Source: a virus | Reading direction: 5' to 3' (one strand) | Virus record (IMG/VR): IMGVR_UViG_3300007352_000022 | Span: 1 to 45,213 of that record | DNA length: 45,213 nucleotides | Part shown: positions 37,516 to 43,647 of the stretch, in pieces | Layout: each line of letters starts with the position of its first letter | How positions within the stretch are numbered: position 1 is the first letter of the stretch | Program-made: the position numbers and the translations under genes | Notes under the pieces: generated by a model | What the model saw: only the letters and a program-made list of their open reading frames with translations | What the model was told of the DNA's origin: nothing | The model's database searches: none

Positions 37516-38549
37516 CCCTGCGCTCTCTTGTTGCTGTTGCGCTGTTCGCGCCATCCGCGGCGCTCGCGCAGTATACTCCGCCTATTCGTGTTGACGCTCA
37601 GGCCGGGTACAACGGCGGCGCCATCACTTCGCCAGCCCTTGTTCCCGATGGAACGGCCGCGGCGCCCGGTGTGGCGTACTCTGCCGCCGCGAACTGGGGC
37701 TTCTTCCGCGACGCCAGTACAGGGATCAACGTGGCGATCTCAGGTAATGGATCGCTGGCACTCTCTGGCGGCGGCGTCTACTACCCCAGTGATTCGACGC
37801 TCAGGTGGACCGGCACGGCGAAGACGACAGGGGCTGTTGGTGGGTCCGTCGACACGACCATTAGCCGTCCAGCCGCCGGTGTGGTGCGCATCTCGACGGT
37901 CGACGCGACGACGCCTGGAGTTCTGCAGTTCGGCAACGCGACGCTGGTCGATACGAATGCCACCGATGGCGCGGTCCGCATTCGCAATGCAGCCGCTACG
38001 CTGGCGCGTACTATCACGGTAATCACCGGCAGCGAGCTAGACCTAGGCTCGGGAAACGCGCGGATCACCGGCGACTTCAACGTGCGCGGAAGTAGTTCGG
38101 TTCTGCTGGGGAACGACAACGCGTTCGCCATCTCATATGCAGGAAACAACTACTCGACGATCGGTGTAAACACGGGCAACCCGCTGGTGATCATCCAGAA
38201 GGCCGACACGGGCACGAACTGGTCTCACGCGGACACAGGCCACCCCGCTGTGTACGTGCAATCCGAGGACGCGGCACAGGTCAACGACTACGTGCGGATA
38301 CAGCACGACGCGACAGACGGATTCGTGCAAGCCGGCAACGGATATCTGACGCTTGGCGGTGGGTCGGGCGTGAAGATGGACGGCACTAGTTACATCGAGT
38401 TCACGCGTCAGGGGGCCGGCGCTCCGACCGCCGGCGACTGCGACGCTGACGCTGAGCGCACGCGACTCTACCTCGATACAACGAATCATCGTGTTTACGT
38501 CTGCAACGGCGCATCACGCGCGTGGGACTACGTAGACCTCACCAATTGA
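37512..38549 (+). CDS. Exported tail-fibre-like protein 3 (signal peptide)
   Basis: A 345-residue protein with a Sec signal (MTLRSLVAVALFAPSAALAQ, cut ALA-Q). The mature chain is made of fibre-like repeats (GNGSLALSGGGVYYPSDSTL; GVLQFGNATLVDTNATDG). It ends with the common phage fibre tip TRLYLDTTNHRVYVCNGASR followed by AWDYVDLTN. A fibre tip behind an export signal is highly unusual for a virion protein. It begins by ATGA overlap. Confidence 0.75.
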   Translation: MTLRSLVAVALFAPSAALAQYTPPIRVDAQAGYNGGAITSPALVPDGTAAAPGVAYSAAANWGFFRDASTGINVAISGNGSLALSGGGVYYPSDSTLRWTGTAKTTGAVGGSVDTTISRPAAGVVRISTVDATTPGVLQFGNATLVDTNATDGAVRIRNAAATLARTITVITGSELDLGSGNARITGDFNVRGSSSVLLGNDNAFAISYAGNNYSTIGVNTGNPLVIIQKADTGTNWSHADTGHPAVYVQSEDAAQVNDYVRIQHDATDGFVQAGNGYLTLGGGSGVKMDGTSYIEFTRQGAGAPTAGDCDADAERTRLYLDTTNHRVYVCNGASRAWDYVDLTN

Positions 38550-38563
38550 TGGAGTCATCTTTG

Positions 38564-39202
38564 ATGAGCCGCACCGTCATCGTAGCGCTGCTCCTCTTCG
38601 CTGCTCCGGCGCTTGCACAGGAGCGTGCATGGTCCGAACTCGTCGGTCCGTCCCAGGCCACAGGAGTAAAGCTCTCGGCGCTGACGACGTTCGTCAGTGG
38701 CATCGGGATCAACCGGGTCGCGAACTTTACGCGGCTATCATGCACGAGCAAGCTCGAGGGAAGCCCCGCCGTGCGCGTGTGGGACTGCGGCGACTTGCAG
38801 ATGGCGCGCTGCGCCGACGAGGCACAGTACGATTCGCTCGCTGGTAGCGGTCGCCTGGTGCAGCCAATAGGCATCATGGGTGATGCGCAGAGGCCGCCGC
38901 CGGCGTGGTTTCAGTCTACGGGGTGTGCGTCGACCGAGTGGGTCGTCATCGCGCGTGTGAATCAACGGCGGGTCGCTGGCATCGACATGCTCAACATGGC
39001 CGCCTTCCTCGTTGAGGCATGGGGCATCGACGCGGAGAAGGCTCGTGGCTTCGTCGTCGAGCGCGACGTAGCCACAGGCACCGCGTATATCACGACGAAG
39101 GGCGTCCGACTTGGGACGCGGGCAGAGTTTCGAGCGGCATGGAAGGCCAACAAGCCGCAAGAGCAATACATCGTCGGCGTGGCGCCGGATCTCGTTGACT
39201 AG
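38564..39202 (+). CDS. Exported protein 4 (signal peptide, cysteine-containing)
   Basis: A 212-residue protein with a Sec signal (MSRTVIVALLLFAAPALAQ). The mature part has cysteines near 47, 61, 69 and 108 that could form disulfides in the periplasm (TRLSCTSKLEG; RVWDCGDLQMARCAD; FQSTGCASTEW). The end is alpha/beta. GGAG lies nine bases before the ATG. It completes the run of four exported products. Not recognised. Confidence 0.68.
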   Translation: MSRTVIVALLLFAAPALAQERAWSELVGPSQATGVKLSALTTFVSGIGINRVANFTRLSCTSKLEGSPAVRVWDCGDLQMARCADEAQYDSLAGSGRLVQPIGIMGDAQRPPPAWFQSTGCASTEWVVIARVNQRRVAGIDMLNMAAFLVEAWGIDAEKARGFVVERDVATGTAYITTKGVRLGTRAEFRAAWKANKPQEQYIVGVAPDLVD

Positions 39203-39205
39203 GAC

Positions 39206-39523
39206 ATGGACGATGTTCTCGGCACAGCCCCCGGCGATATGACCTGGGCCCAGATCATCCAACAGGGTGGCTCAGCTCTGGCGGCCGTGTTGCTCGTTGC
39301 GGTTGTAGTGCTCTGGCGCGCGTGGGCAGCGGAGCGCAGGGAGCGTCTCGAGGAGGGACGCCGCCATGCGGACGAGCTCGATCGGCACAATGGTTCGCTG
39401 ATGTCCCTCGCTACGGCGAGCGTCCAGAACACGACGAAGGTGGAGGCGACGCTGTCCCGCGTGACCGACGTGCTCGAGCGGCTGGACGACAGCGTGCGTG
39501 ACCTGGAGGCGGGCCGTGGGTGA
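39206..39523 (+). CDS. Membrane-anchored coiled-coil protein (holin/spanin-like)
   Basis: A 105-residue protein. One transmembrane helix at about 22-42 (GGSALAAVLLVAVVVLW) is followed by a long charged coiled coil (AAERRERLEEGRRHADELD; VTDVLERLDDSVRDLE). A type of this order can be an inner-membrane spanin (Rz-like) or an XhlA-like holin partner. Start three bases after the previous stop. Role in lysis is inferred from position upstream of the endolysin. Confidence 0.6.
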   Translation: MDDVLGTAPGDMTWAQIIQQGGSALAAVLLVAVVVLWRAWAAERRERLEEGRRHADELDRHNGSLMSLATASVQNTTKVEATLSRVTDVLERLDDSVRDLEAGRG

Positions 39524-39788
39524 AAGCAAGGTGCTGAGCCAGGCGGAGTTCACGGAGGCTGTGTATAGCGGTCGAAGGGTCACGCTGCTCATCCATGATG
39601 CGGCCTTCCGCTCCCTCGCTAAGCGCATGGCGGATGAACTCATGCGCTGCGCGTACAACGGCGCTGGCTCGGATGGCGATTGCCAGGAGTGCGGACGACC
39701 CTACGCGACGCATGAGCCCGACTGCTACTCAGGCAGGTTGCTCGGGGATGCGGCCTCCGTGTTCGGAAAGGAGCCCGACGGTGGGTGA
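39516..39788 (+). CDS. Small cysteine-motif protein
   Basis: A 90-residue protein with a GTG start overlapping the previous stop and GGAGG just upstream. It has a helical first half (QAEFTEAVYSGRRVTLLIH) and a CQECGRPYATHEPDC segment, a likely zinc site. Unknown function; lies in the lysis region. Confidence 0.55.
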   Translation: MGESKVLSQAEFTEAVYSGRRVTLLIHDAAFRSLAKRMADELMRCAYNGAGSDGDCQECGRPYATHEPDCYSGRLLGDAASVFGKEPDGG

Positions 39789-40065
39789 CGACTTCGCCAT
39801 CGGCAACCTACTCCGCGAGCTCGGCGTGACGCAGGCGCAACTCGATGCCGCTGTGGCCGAGCAGAAGAAGCGTCCGGGTCTTCGCATCGGCGAAGCGCTA
39901 GTGGACCTAGGCGCCATCTCGCATGGCGCCCTGGACGCGTATCTGATGAAGCAGCAAGCGAAGCGCACGCGGAGGACTACGGACGTACACCGTTTCGCCA
40001 ACGCGGCGGAGCTCCATGCCATCGCAGTCGGTGCGACGGCGGAGAAACTCGGAGGCGGACGTTGA
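39781..40065 (+). CDS. MshEN-like small protein, possible c-di-GMP binding
   Basis: A 94-residue protein with a GTG start overlapping the previous stop. It carries two linked copies of the MshEN pattern RLGxxL-x3-G-x6-L-x3-L-x2-Q: (A)IGNLLRELGVTQAQLDAAVA then EQ, and RIGEALVDLGAISHGALDAY then LMKQ. In type II secretion and pilus ATPases this motif binds cyclic di-GMP. A phage copy without an ATPase is unusual. It may sense the host signal or be a fold only. Residue spacing is good, including R49-like and Q positions. Confidence 0.6.
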   Translation: MGDDFAIGNLLRELGVTQAQLDAAVAEQKKRPGLRIGEALVDLGAISHGALDAYLMKQQAKRTRRTTDVHRFANAAELHAIAVGATAEKLGGGR

Positions 40066-40379
40066 CGATCGCAGAACGAGAGCAGGCGGAGTTCGAGGAG
40101 AAGAACATCTTCAGGAACGGCCGCGGCGAGCGAGTCGTGCGTGTGCCGTCTCTCTGGATGGCGACGTGCTCGAGTTGCTTCCTCCGGAACTTCGCCATGA
40201 GCCCCTATGACGCGCACGTGTGCCACCGCTGCAAGGCGCCGCTGCCAAAGCCGGGCGAGTGGGGGCGCATCGAGGTTGTGGCCTTCGTTCCCGAGGAGAC
40301 GTTCTTGCCGGGCCGCGCCGGAGCCAAGGTCGAAGTCATTCATTCGCCGACGGAGATCGGCGGGCCGCAAGGAGGCTGA
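40062..40379 (+). CDS. Zinc-ribbon protein, unknown
   Basis: A 105-residue protein with a TTG start overlapping the previous stop and GGAGGCGG upstream. CSSC and CHRC in the middle form a zinc ribbon (ATCSSCFLRNF; HVCHRCKAPLPKPGEWG). The C-terminal part is beta-rich. Function unknown. Confidence 0.58.
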   Translation: MTIAEREQAEFEEKNIFRNGRGERVVRVPSLWMATCSSCFLRNFAMSPYDAHVCHRCKAPLPKPGEWGRIEVVAFVPEETFLPGRAGAKVEVIHSPTEIGGPQGG

Positions 40380-40380
40380 G

Positions 40381-40980
40381 ATGCGCTTGTCTTCGAAGAC
40401 CCGCGACGTTCTGAATGATGTCGTTGACATGGTGGCGATGGCGGCGTTCATGCTTCTGTCTCTGGCGAGCGTCGCTCGAGCCGCAGAGGAAGCAATCGTC
40501 GAGCCCACATGGGTCGAGCGCATGTTCGCGCTCGGCTCGCCTCAATTGCTCGGCGGCCTCGCGGTCGGCGTCGCGATGCTGTGGGGTCTCTACAAGACCA
40601 AGCTCGGGAGCACTGTCCGAGCCGCGCTGAAGTTCCCCTTCGTGCAGCGCGTCTACGACCGGCTCATCCAATACTGCGAGTTGAAGGCGGCGCACTTCGA
40701 GGCGACGCACGTGCCGCGATTGAGGGCCAAGCTCGTTGCCGCCGGCTCCGACGGGCGCTTCACCAAGGCCGAGGTGGACGAGTTGCGCGTGCTCTTCTTC
40801 GCCGCGGTGAAGGACGAGTTCGCTTTGTTCCCGCTGCTGCAGTTCCTCGCAGGCTGGAGCGACGATGATGCTGCCTCGCACGTGGCCCAGATTCAGGACG
40901 CCGTGGCGCTCAAGGTATCGACGGCGAGCGCGGTCAAAGAGTCCGCTAAAGCCGGGGCACTCGCTGCTGCGGGCCCTTAG
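40381..40980 (+). CDS. Membrane protein before the endolysin, holin candidate
   Basis: A 199-residue protein starting MRLSSKTRDVLNDVVDMVAM with GGAGG upstream. The first hydrophobic segment (14-34) ends ARA-AEE and could be a signal or membrane helix; a second is at 55-73 (LLGGLAVGVAMLWGLYKT). A long cytoplasmic-type helical domain with FTKAEVDELRVLFFAAVKDE follows. It could be a holin or a membrane-associated regulator. It is followed by a short weak ORF and the amidase. Confidence 0.55.
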   Translation: MRLSSKTRDVLNDVVDMVAMAAFMLLSLASVARAAEEAIVEPTWVERMFALGSPQLLGGLAVGVAMLWGLYKTKLGSTVRAALKFPFVQRVYDRLIQYCELKAAHFEATHVPRLRAKLVAAGSDGRFTKAEVDELRVLFFAAVKDEFALFPLLQFLAGWSDDDAASHVAQIQDAVALKVSTASAVKESAKAGALAAAGP

Positions 40981-41015
40981 ATGCCCTTCGTTCTGGCCTC
41001 GCAGCGGCGGCGTCT

Positions 41016-41201
41016 TTGCCGTCCGGACGAGGGGCGTTTGAGCTTGGCTTGTGGGCGACGCCGGCCGGCGGCGGAGGCAGTGCTCGCGCTCTCAGACGAT
41101 GGGGTTCGATCTTTGGCTTCGTCGAAGGAAGGGCCGGCGTGAGCTTACCGGCGATGACGCCCGACGCGTCGGTGCTGCTCGGGCTCGGCGGGAGGTTCTG
41201 A
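41016..41201 (+). CDS. Weak ORF resembling the C-terminal strand of an outer-membrane barrel
   Basis: A TTG-started 61-codon frame reading FELGLWATPAGGGG and ending VLLGLGGRF, with alternating residues and a terminal phenylalanine, as in outer-membrane barrel ends. No ribosome site is clear and it begins inside another frame. It may be a fragment of a host-like gene or not coding; it fills the 220-bp gap before the amidase. Confidence 0.25.
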   Translation: MPSGRGAFELGLWATPAGGGGSARALRRWGSIFGFVEGRAGVSLPAMTPDASVLLGLGGRF

Positions 41202-41804
41202 GTGCTCATTTCATTAGATCCAGGCCACGGTGGCGGTGACATCGGCTGCAACGCCTCCGGCATCTGCGAGAAGGACATCGTGTTGCAGGTGGCGCAGGCG
41301 CTCCGTGCTACCGCGGCCGCTCTGCCGTGGCTCGACATCACGGCGAAGCTGGCGCGGGACTCCGATCGCAACCTCGGCCTGTCGGAGGCTGGCGCTCTCA
41401 GCCGAGCGCACAGGTCTGAACTCGTCCTGTGTCTGCACGTCGACGCAGCGATCGACGCCTCCGCTACAGGCCTGCGCGCCTACGTGATGCCTGACTCACG
41501 CAACGCCGTGCTCGAACTCGCCATCGCGAAAGCGCTGCAAGCGAGCGCGCCGGCTCCACTGCGTCAGGTGGCGGCGCCGTTCGAAGCAACCCCAGCGCGG
41601 GCAGTCACCGAGAAATTCGTCCAGCACGTGCGCCACGTCATCGGCCCGCACGCCGAGCACACGCCGACGGTGCTGCTTGAGCTCGGGTTCATCACGAACC
41701 CGATGGACCGCACCTACCTCGCGTCTCGAGTCGGCCAGGGCGAGCTCGCGCTTTCGCTGCTCTCCGGCCTCTCGAGGGCGCGCGCCATCAGGGGAGGCTC
41801 GTAG
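41202..41804 (+). CDS. N-acetylmuramoyl-L-alanine amidase (endolysin)
   Basis: A 200-residue Amidase_3-type enzyme covering only the catalytic domain. LDPGHGG at 5-11 gives H9; E23, H near 79 (LHVDA) and E near 162 (VLLELGFITNP) complete the zinc/catalytic set. It cuts the bond between muramic acid and the peptide. No signal peptide, so it depends on a holin to cross the membrane. GTG start with GGGAGG upstream. Confidence 0.85.
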   Translation: MLISLDPGHGGGDIGCNASGICEKDIVLQVAQALRATAAALPWLDITAKLARDSDRNLGLSEAGALSRAHRSELVLCLHVDAAIDASATGLRAYVMPDSRNAVLELAIAKALQASAPAPLRQVAAPFEATPARAVTEKFVQHVRHVIGPHAEHTPTVLLELGFITNPMDRTYLASRVGQGELALSLLSGLSRARAIRGGS

Positions 41805-42190
41805 TGCTCTGGTTCGATCGCATTTTCTTCACGCTGCTAGCCGTGATCATCGAGTGCACGCTGCTCGTGTACACGTGGAAGTTCTACCGTCGCACGTGGC
41901 GCGGCTGGCTCTTCTGCGCGATGGGCGCGGCCGTCTTCTACTTCGTTCTTAAGTGGGCCTGGTTAGAGCACCCGGGGATGGTCGGCTCTTCGGCCGCCCG
42001 CGTGGCTGCGCGTGCTTCGCGTGGAGCTCCGCGAGGCCCGTCGACTCGACGACCCGTTGCAGCGTGCTGCGCTGCACACCGAGGTCTCGCGCTGCCGCGC
42101 TCAGGCTCCAGGCGTTGCGCTCGAGCGCCGCCAGTACAAGCCGGCGCTCCTCCGCCCGGTGCCGCTTGCGCATCTCCGGGATGGTCTTGA
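41804..42190 (+). CDS. Two-span membrane protein after the endolysin, holin candidate
   Basis: GTG start overlapping the amidase stop. The first 56 residues contain two membrane helices (FDRIFFTLLAVIIECTLLVY; GWLFCAMGAAVFYFVLKWAW), a short holin-like hairpin. From about residue 58 the frame runs over the 3' end of the opposite-strand HTH gene and becomes arginine/serine-rich and gene-unlike. The natural stop is at 42190, so the tail may be poorly conserved or non-functional. Confidence 0.6.
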   Translation: MLWFDRIFFTLLAVIIECTLLVYTWKFYRRTWRGWLFCAMGAAVFYFVLKWAWLEHPGMVGSSAARVAARASRGAPRGPSTRRPVAACCAAHRGLALPRSGSRRCARAPPVQAGAPPPGAACASPGWS

Positions 42191-42200
42191 CGGATCTCAT
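41949..42200 (-). CDS. Fis-type HTH protein
   Basis: An 83-residue protein starting MRSVKTIPEMRKRHRAEERR by ATGA overlap on the previous stop. Residues 20-50 (LVLAALERNAWSLSAAARDL, then GVQRSTLQRVV) are a Fis/HTH_8-type helix-turn-helix; the tail is basic. Last gene of the three-gene operon, probably its regulator. It overlaps the membrane gene on the other strand by about 240 bases. Confidence 0.75.
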   Translation of the reverse strand: MRSVKTIPEMRKRHRAEERRLVLAALERNAWSLSAAARDLGVQRSTLQRVVESTGLAELHAKHAQPRGRPKSRPSPGALTRPT

Positions 42201-42727
42201 ACGACCCCCAGAGACTCTCGGATCGACGCGCCACGCACCATCTCGTCCGCGGTCTGCGTGTACGCGCGCGCGATAGCAGCGTCGTACGCGACCCTGTCCC
42301 ACGGCGCTGTTAGCTGGTCTCGCACCCCGGCATAGATCGCAGCCGCGAGTTCGGGGCTCATCGATAGCGCGCGCAGAGCCCTGACGATGCCGCTACCCGC
42401 GTCGACCAGAATGACGTGCAGCAACGTACGTCGCGACTCGGGCGGAGGGGAGACGCGCTCGCCAGCGGGCACGAGGTGGATCGAGTACGGAGCGTCGGAC
42501 CACCCGCACGCGCCCTCGATCCGATAGAGCATGTATAGCACCGGCCTGGCATAGAGCGGCGCGAGCTCGACCTCTCCCCTGCGCACGGCGGCGATGTCCT
42601 GCGCGCTCGGGGCGAGCCAGAACAGTGCGAGCTCGTGTTCGCCGCCGCGATAATTATACTGGACACACTCAGGCCACGAGACCCTGTTTGGATTGTACGG
42701 TCGACCGACGGAGTACTTGTTGGTCAT
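42197..42727 (-). CDS. Middle protein of the right-hand operon, unknown
   Basis: A 176-residue protein starting MTNKYSVGRPYNPNRVSW, one codon after a GTG. It has a beta-rich first half (LALFWLAPSAQDIAAVRRGEV-type helix, then RPVLYMLYRIEGACGWSDAP) and a helical end (LSMSPELAAAIYAGVRDQLT). Coupled on both sides by four-base overlaps. I do not recognise a family; the YSIHLVPAGERV strand pair is notable. Confidence 0.6.
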   Translation of the reverse strand: MTNKYSVGRPYNPNRVSWPECVQYNYRGGEHELALFWLAPSAQDIAAVRRGEVELAPLYARPVLYMLYRIEGACGWSDAPYSIHLVPAGERVSPPPESRRTLLHVILVDAGSGIVRALRALSMSPELAAAIYAGVRDQLTAPWDRVAYDAAIARAYTQTADEMVRGASIRESLGVV

Positions 42728-43347
42728 CACCGCACCTCGATCATGCGCTCAATCAGCGATACGGCCGACGCCTGTAGGCGCTCGACAGTGGGGCGGAGGA
42801 ATTTTTTGGCTGCGTCCCCCGCTGCGGCCCATTTCGCTGCGTCTCCCGCTGCGGCCCACGCTGCATCCCATTCCGCTGTGGCCCACGCTGCATCTCTCGC
42901 TGCATCTCTCGCTGCGTAGGCGGCCTCGCTCGCCGCGTTCAGTGGTAAGATTGCCGCCTTGAAGGCCGTCAGATCTGTGATGACTGGCAATGCCCGCAGC
43001 GTCGCGCCGTGCTCCGTGAGCCCGGTGCTGAGCTCGAGCCACGCCGGCGTCCATTCGCGCACCAGCCAGTCGATGATGAGCCAAACCCGCCTCTCTTCGG
43101 TCGCTGGGCCGTGCGCTGTGCCGATGAGCGTCTGGAGTAGGGGCTTCAGGATCCGGTCACGGTCCGCGGCGTCGAGCTGGGCGCTCCAGCCGAACGCGAA
43201 GGCGGCGATGACCGGGCACGCGCATGTGGGGTGGTCGCTGTGCGGCTCGCCCGCCATGTAGGCCACCATCTCCATCGCACAGACCCCCTGTGTGCACGTG
43301 CCGTGGGCGCCCTTCTTCGGGTGGATCTCATTCAGGTCGATTTGCAT
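42727..43347 (-). CDS. Alanine-rich repeat protein, first gene of the right-hand operon
   Basis: A 206-residue protein starting MQIDLNEIHPKKGAHGTC with GGAG six bases before that ATG (an ATG two codons earlier is too close). The first 60 residues have a C/H-rich signature (CTQGVCAMEMVAYMAGEPHS, then CACP) widespread in phages and bacteria. Residues about 142-185 are short alanine repeats (AARDAAWATAEWDAAWAAAG). Function unknown; similar alanine-rich ends occur in proteins described as Imm-5-like immunity proteins, as I recall. Confidence 0.7.
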   Translation of the reverse strand: MQIDLNEIHPKKGAHGTCTQGVCAMEMVAYMAGEPHSDHPTCACPVIAAFAFGWSAQLDAADRDRILKPLLQTLIGTAHGPATEERRVWLIIDWLVREWTPAWLELSTGLTEHGATLRALPVITDLTAFKAAILPLNAASEAAYAARDAARDAAWATAEWDAAWAAAGDAAKWAAAGDAAKKFLRPTVERLQASAVSLIERMIEVR

Positions 43348-43394
43348 TGCCATCTCCTAGGACATGGGCGCCACCGTGGCGACCCGATAGATTG

Positions 43395-43423
43395 AGTATC
43401 GTCTATAGACGCGAGTGCGTCAA
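43395..43423 (-). promoter_or_regulatory. Promoter of the right-hand operon with palindromic operator
   Basis: On the minus strand TTGACG (43418-43423) and GATACT (43395-43400) are 17 bases apart. A perfect palindrome CGTCTATAGACG (43400-43411) fills the spacer next to the -10. A repressor binding there would block the operon; the Fis-type protein is a candidate. Confidence 0.55.
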
Positions 43424-43466
43424 TAAAAAACGACGCCGGTGCGTTAAATAGTAGCGCGGTGCGTTA
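43414..43466. repeat. Triple direct repeat (A/G)GTGCGT(C/T)A
   Basis: AGTGCGTCA at 43414 and GGTGCGTTA at 43438 and 43458, spaced 24 and 20 bases, in an A/T-rich gap between the helicase-end genes and the right-hand operon. The first overlaps the -35. Probably activator or iteron-like sites. Confidence 0.45.
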
Positions 43467-43481
43467 TGTTGAGTGGGTGGG

Positions 43482-43601
43482 CTAGCGGTCGGACGATTCG
43501 AGCGCGCGCACGCCGTCGGCCACGACCTCGCTCGCGCTCTTTCCCCGCTCGAGGGCGAGTTCGCTGATGCGCTTGCTCACCTCGGCGGGCAGGCTGAACA
43601 T
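43482..43601 (-). CDS. Ribbon-helix-helix DNA-binding protein (start uncertain)
   Basis: The core (TVKRMFSLPAEVSKRISELA, then LERGKSASEVVADGVRAL) is a typical ribbon-helix-helix fold, as in antitoxins and partition proteins. The only ATG in a suitable place gives 39 residues and omits the first strand residues TVK; the fold appears to begin about 20 codons earlier, within the end of the helicase gene, without an ATG or GTG. A non-standard start or a frameshift from the helicase is possible. No toxin partner is seen. Confidence 0.5.
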   Translation of the reverse strand: MFSLPAEVSKRISELALERGKSASEVVADGVRALESSDR

Positions 43602-43647
43602 CCGCTTGACCGTTCCGCCAGGTCGTCCGGTCCCCGCTGGTCGCGCG

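Noticed and set aside
43482-43601. Antitoxin of a toxin-antitoxin system
   Set aside because: Ribbon-helix-helix fold is seen but no toxin-like gene lies next to it.
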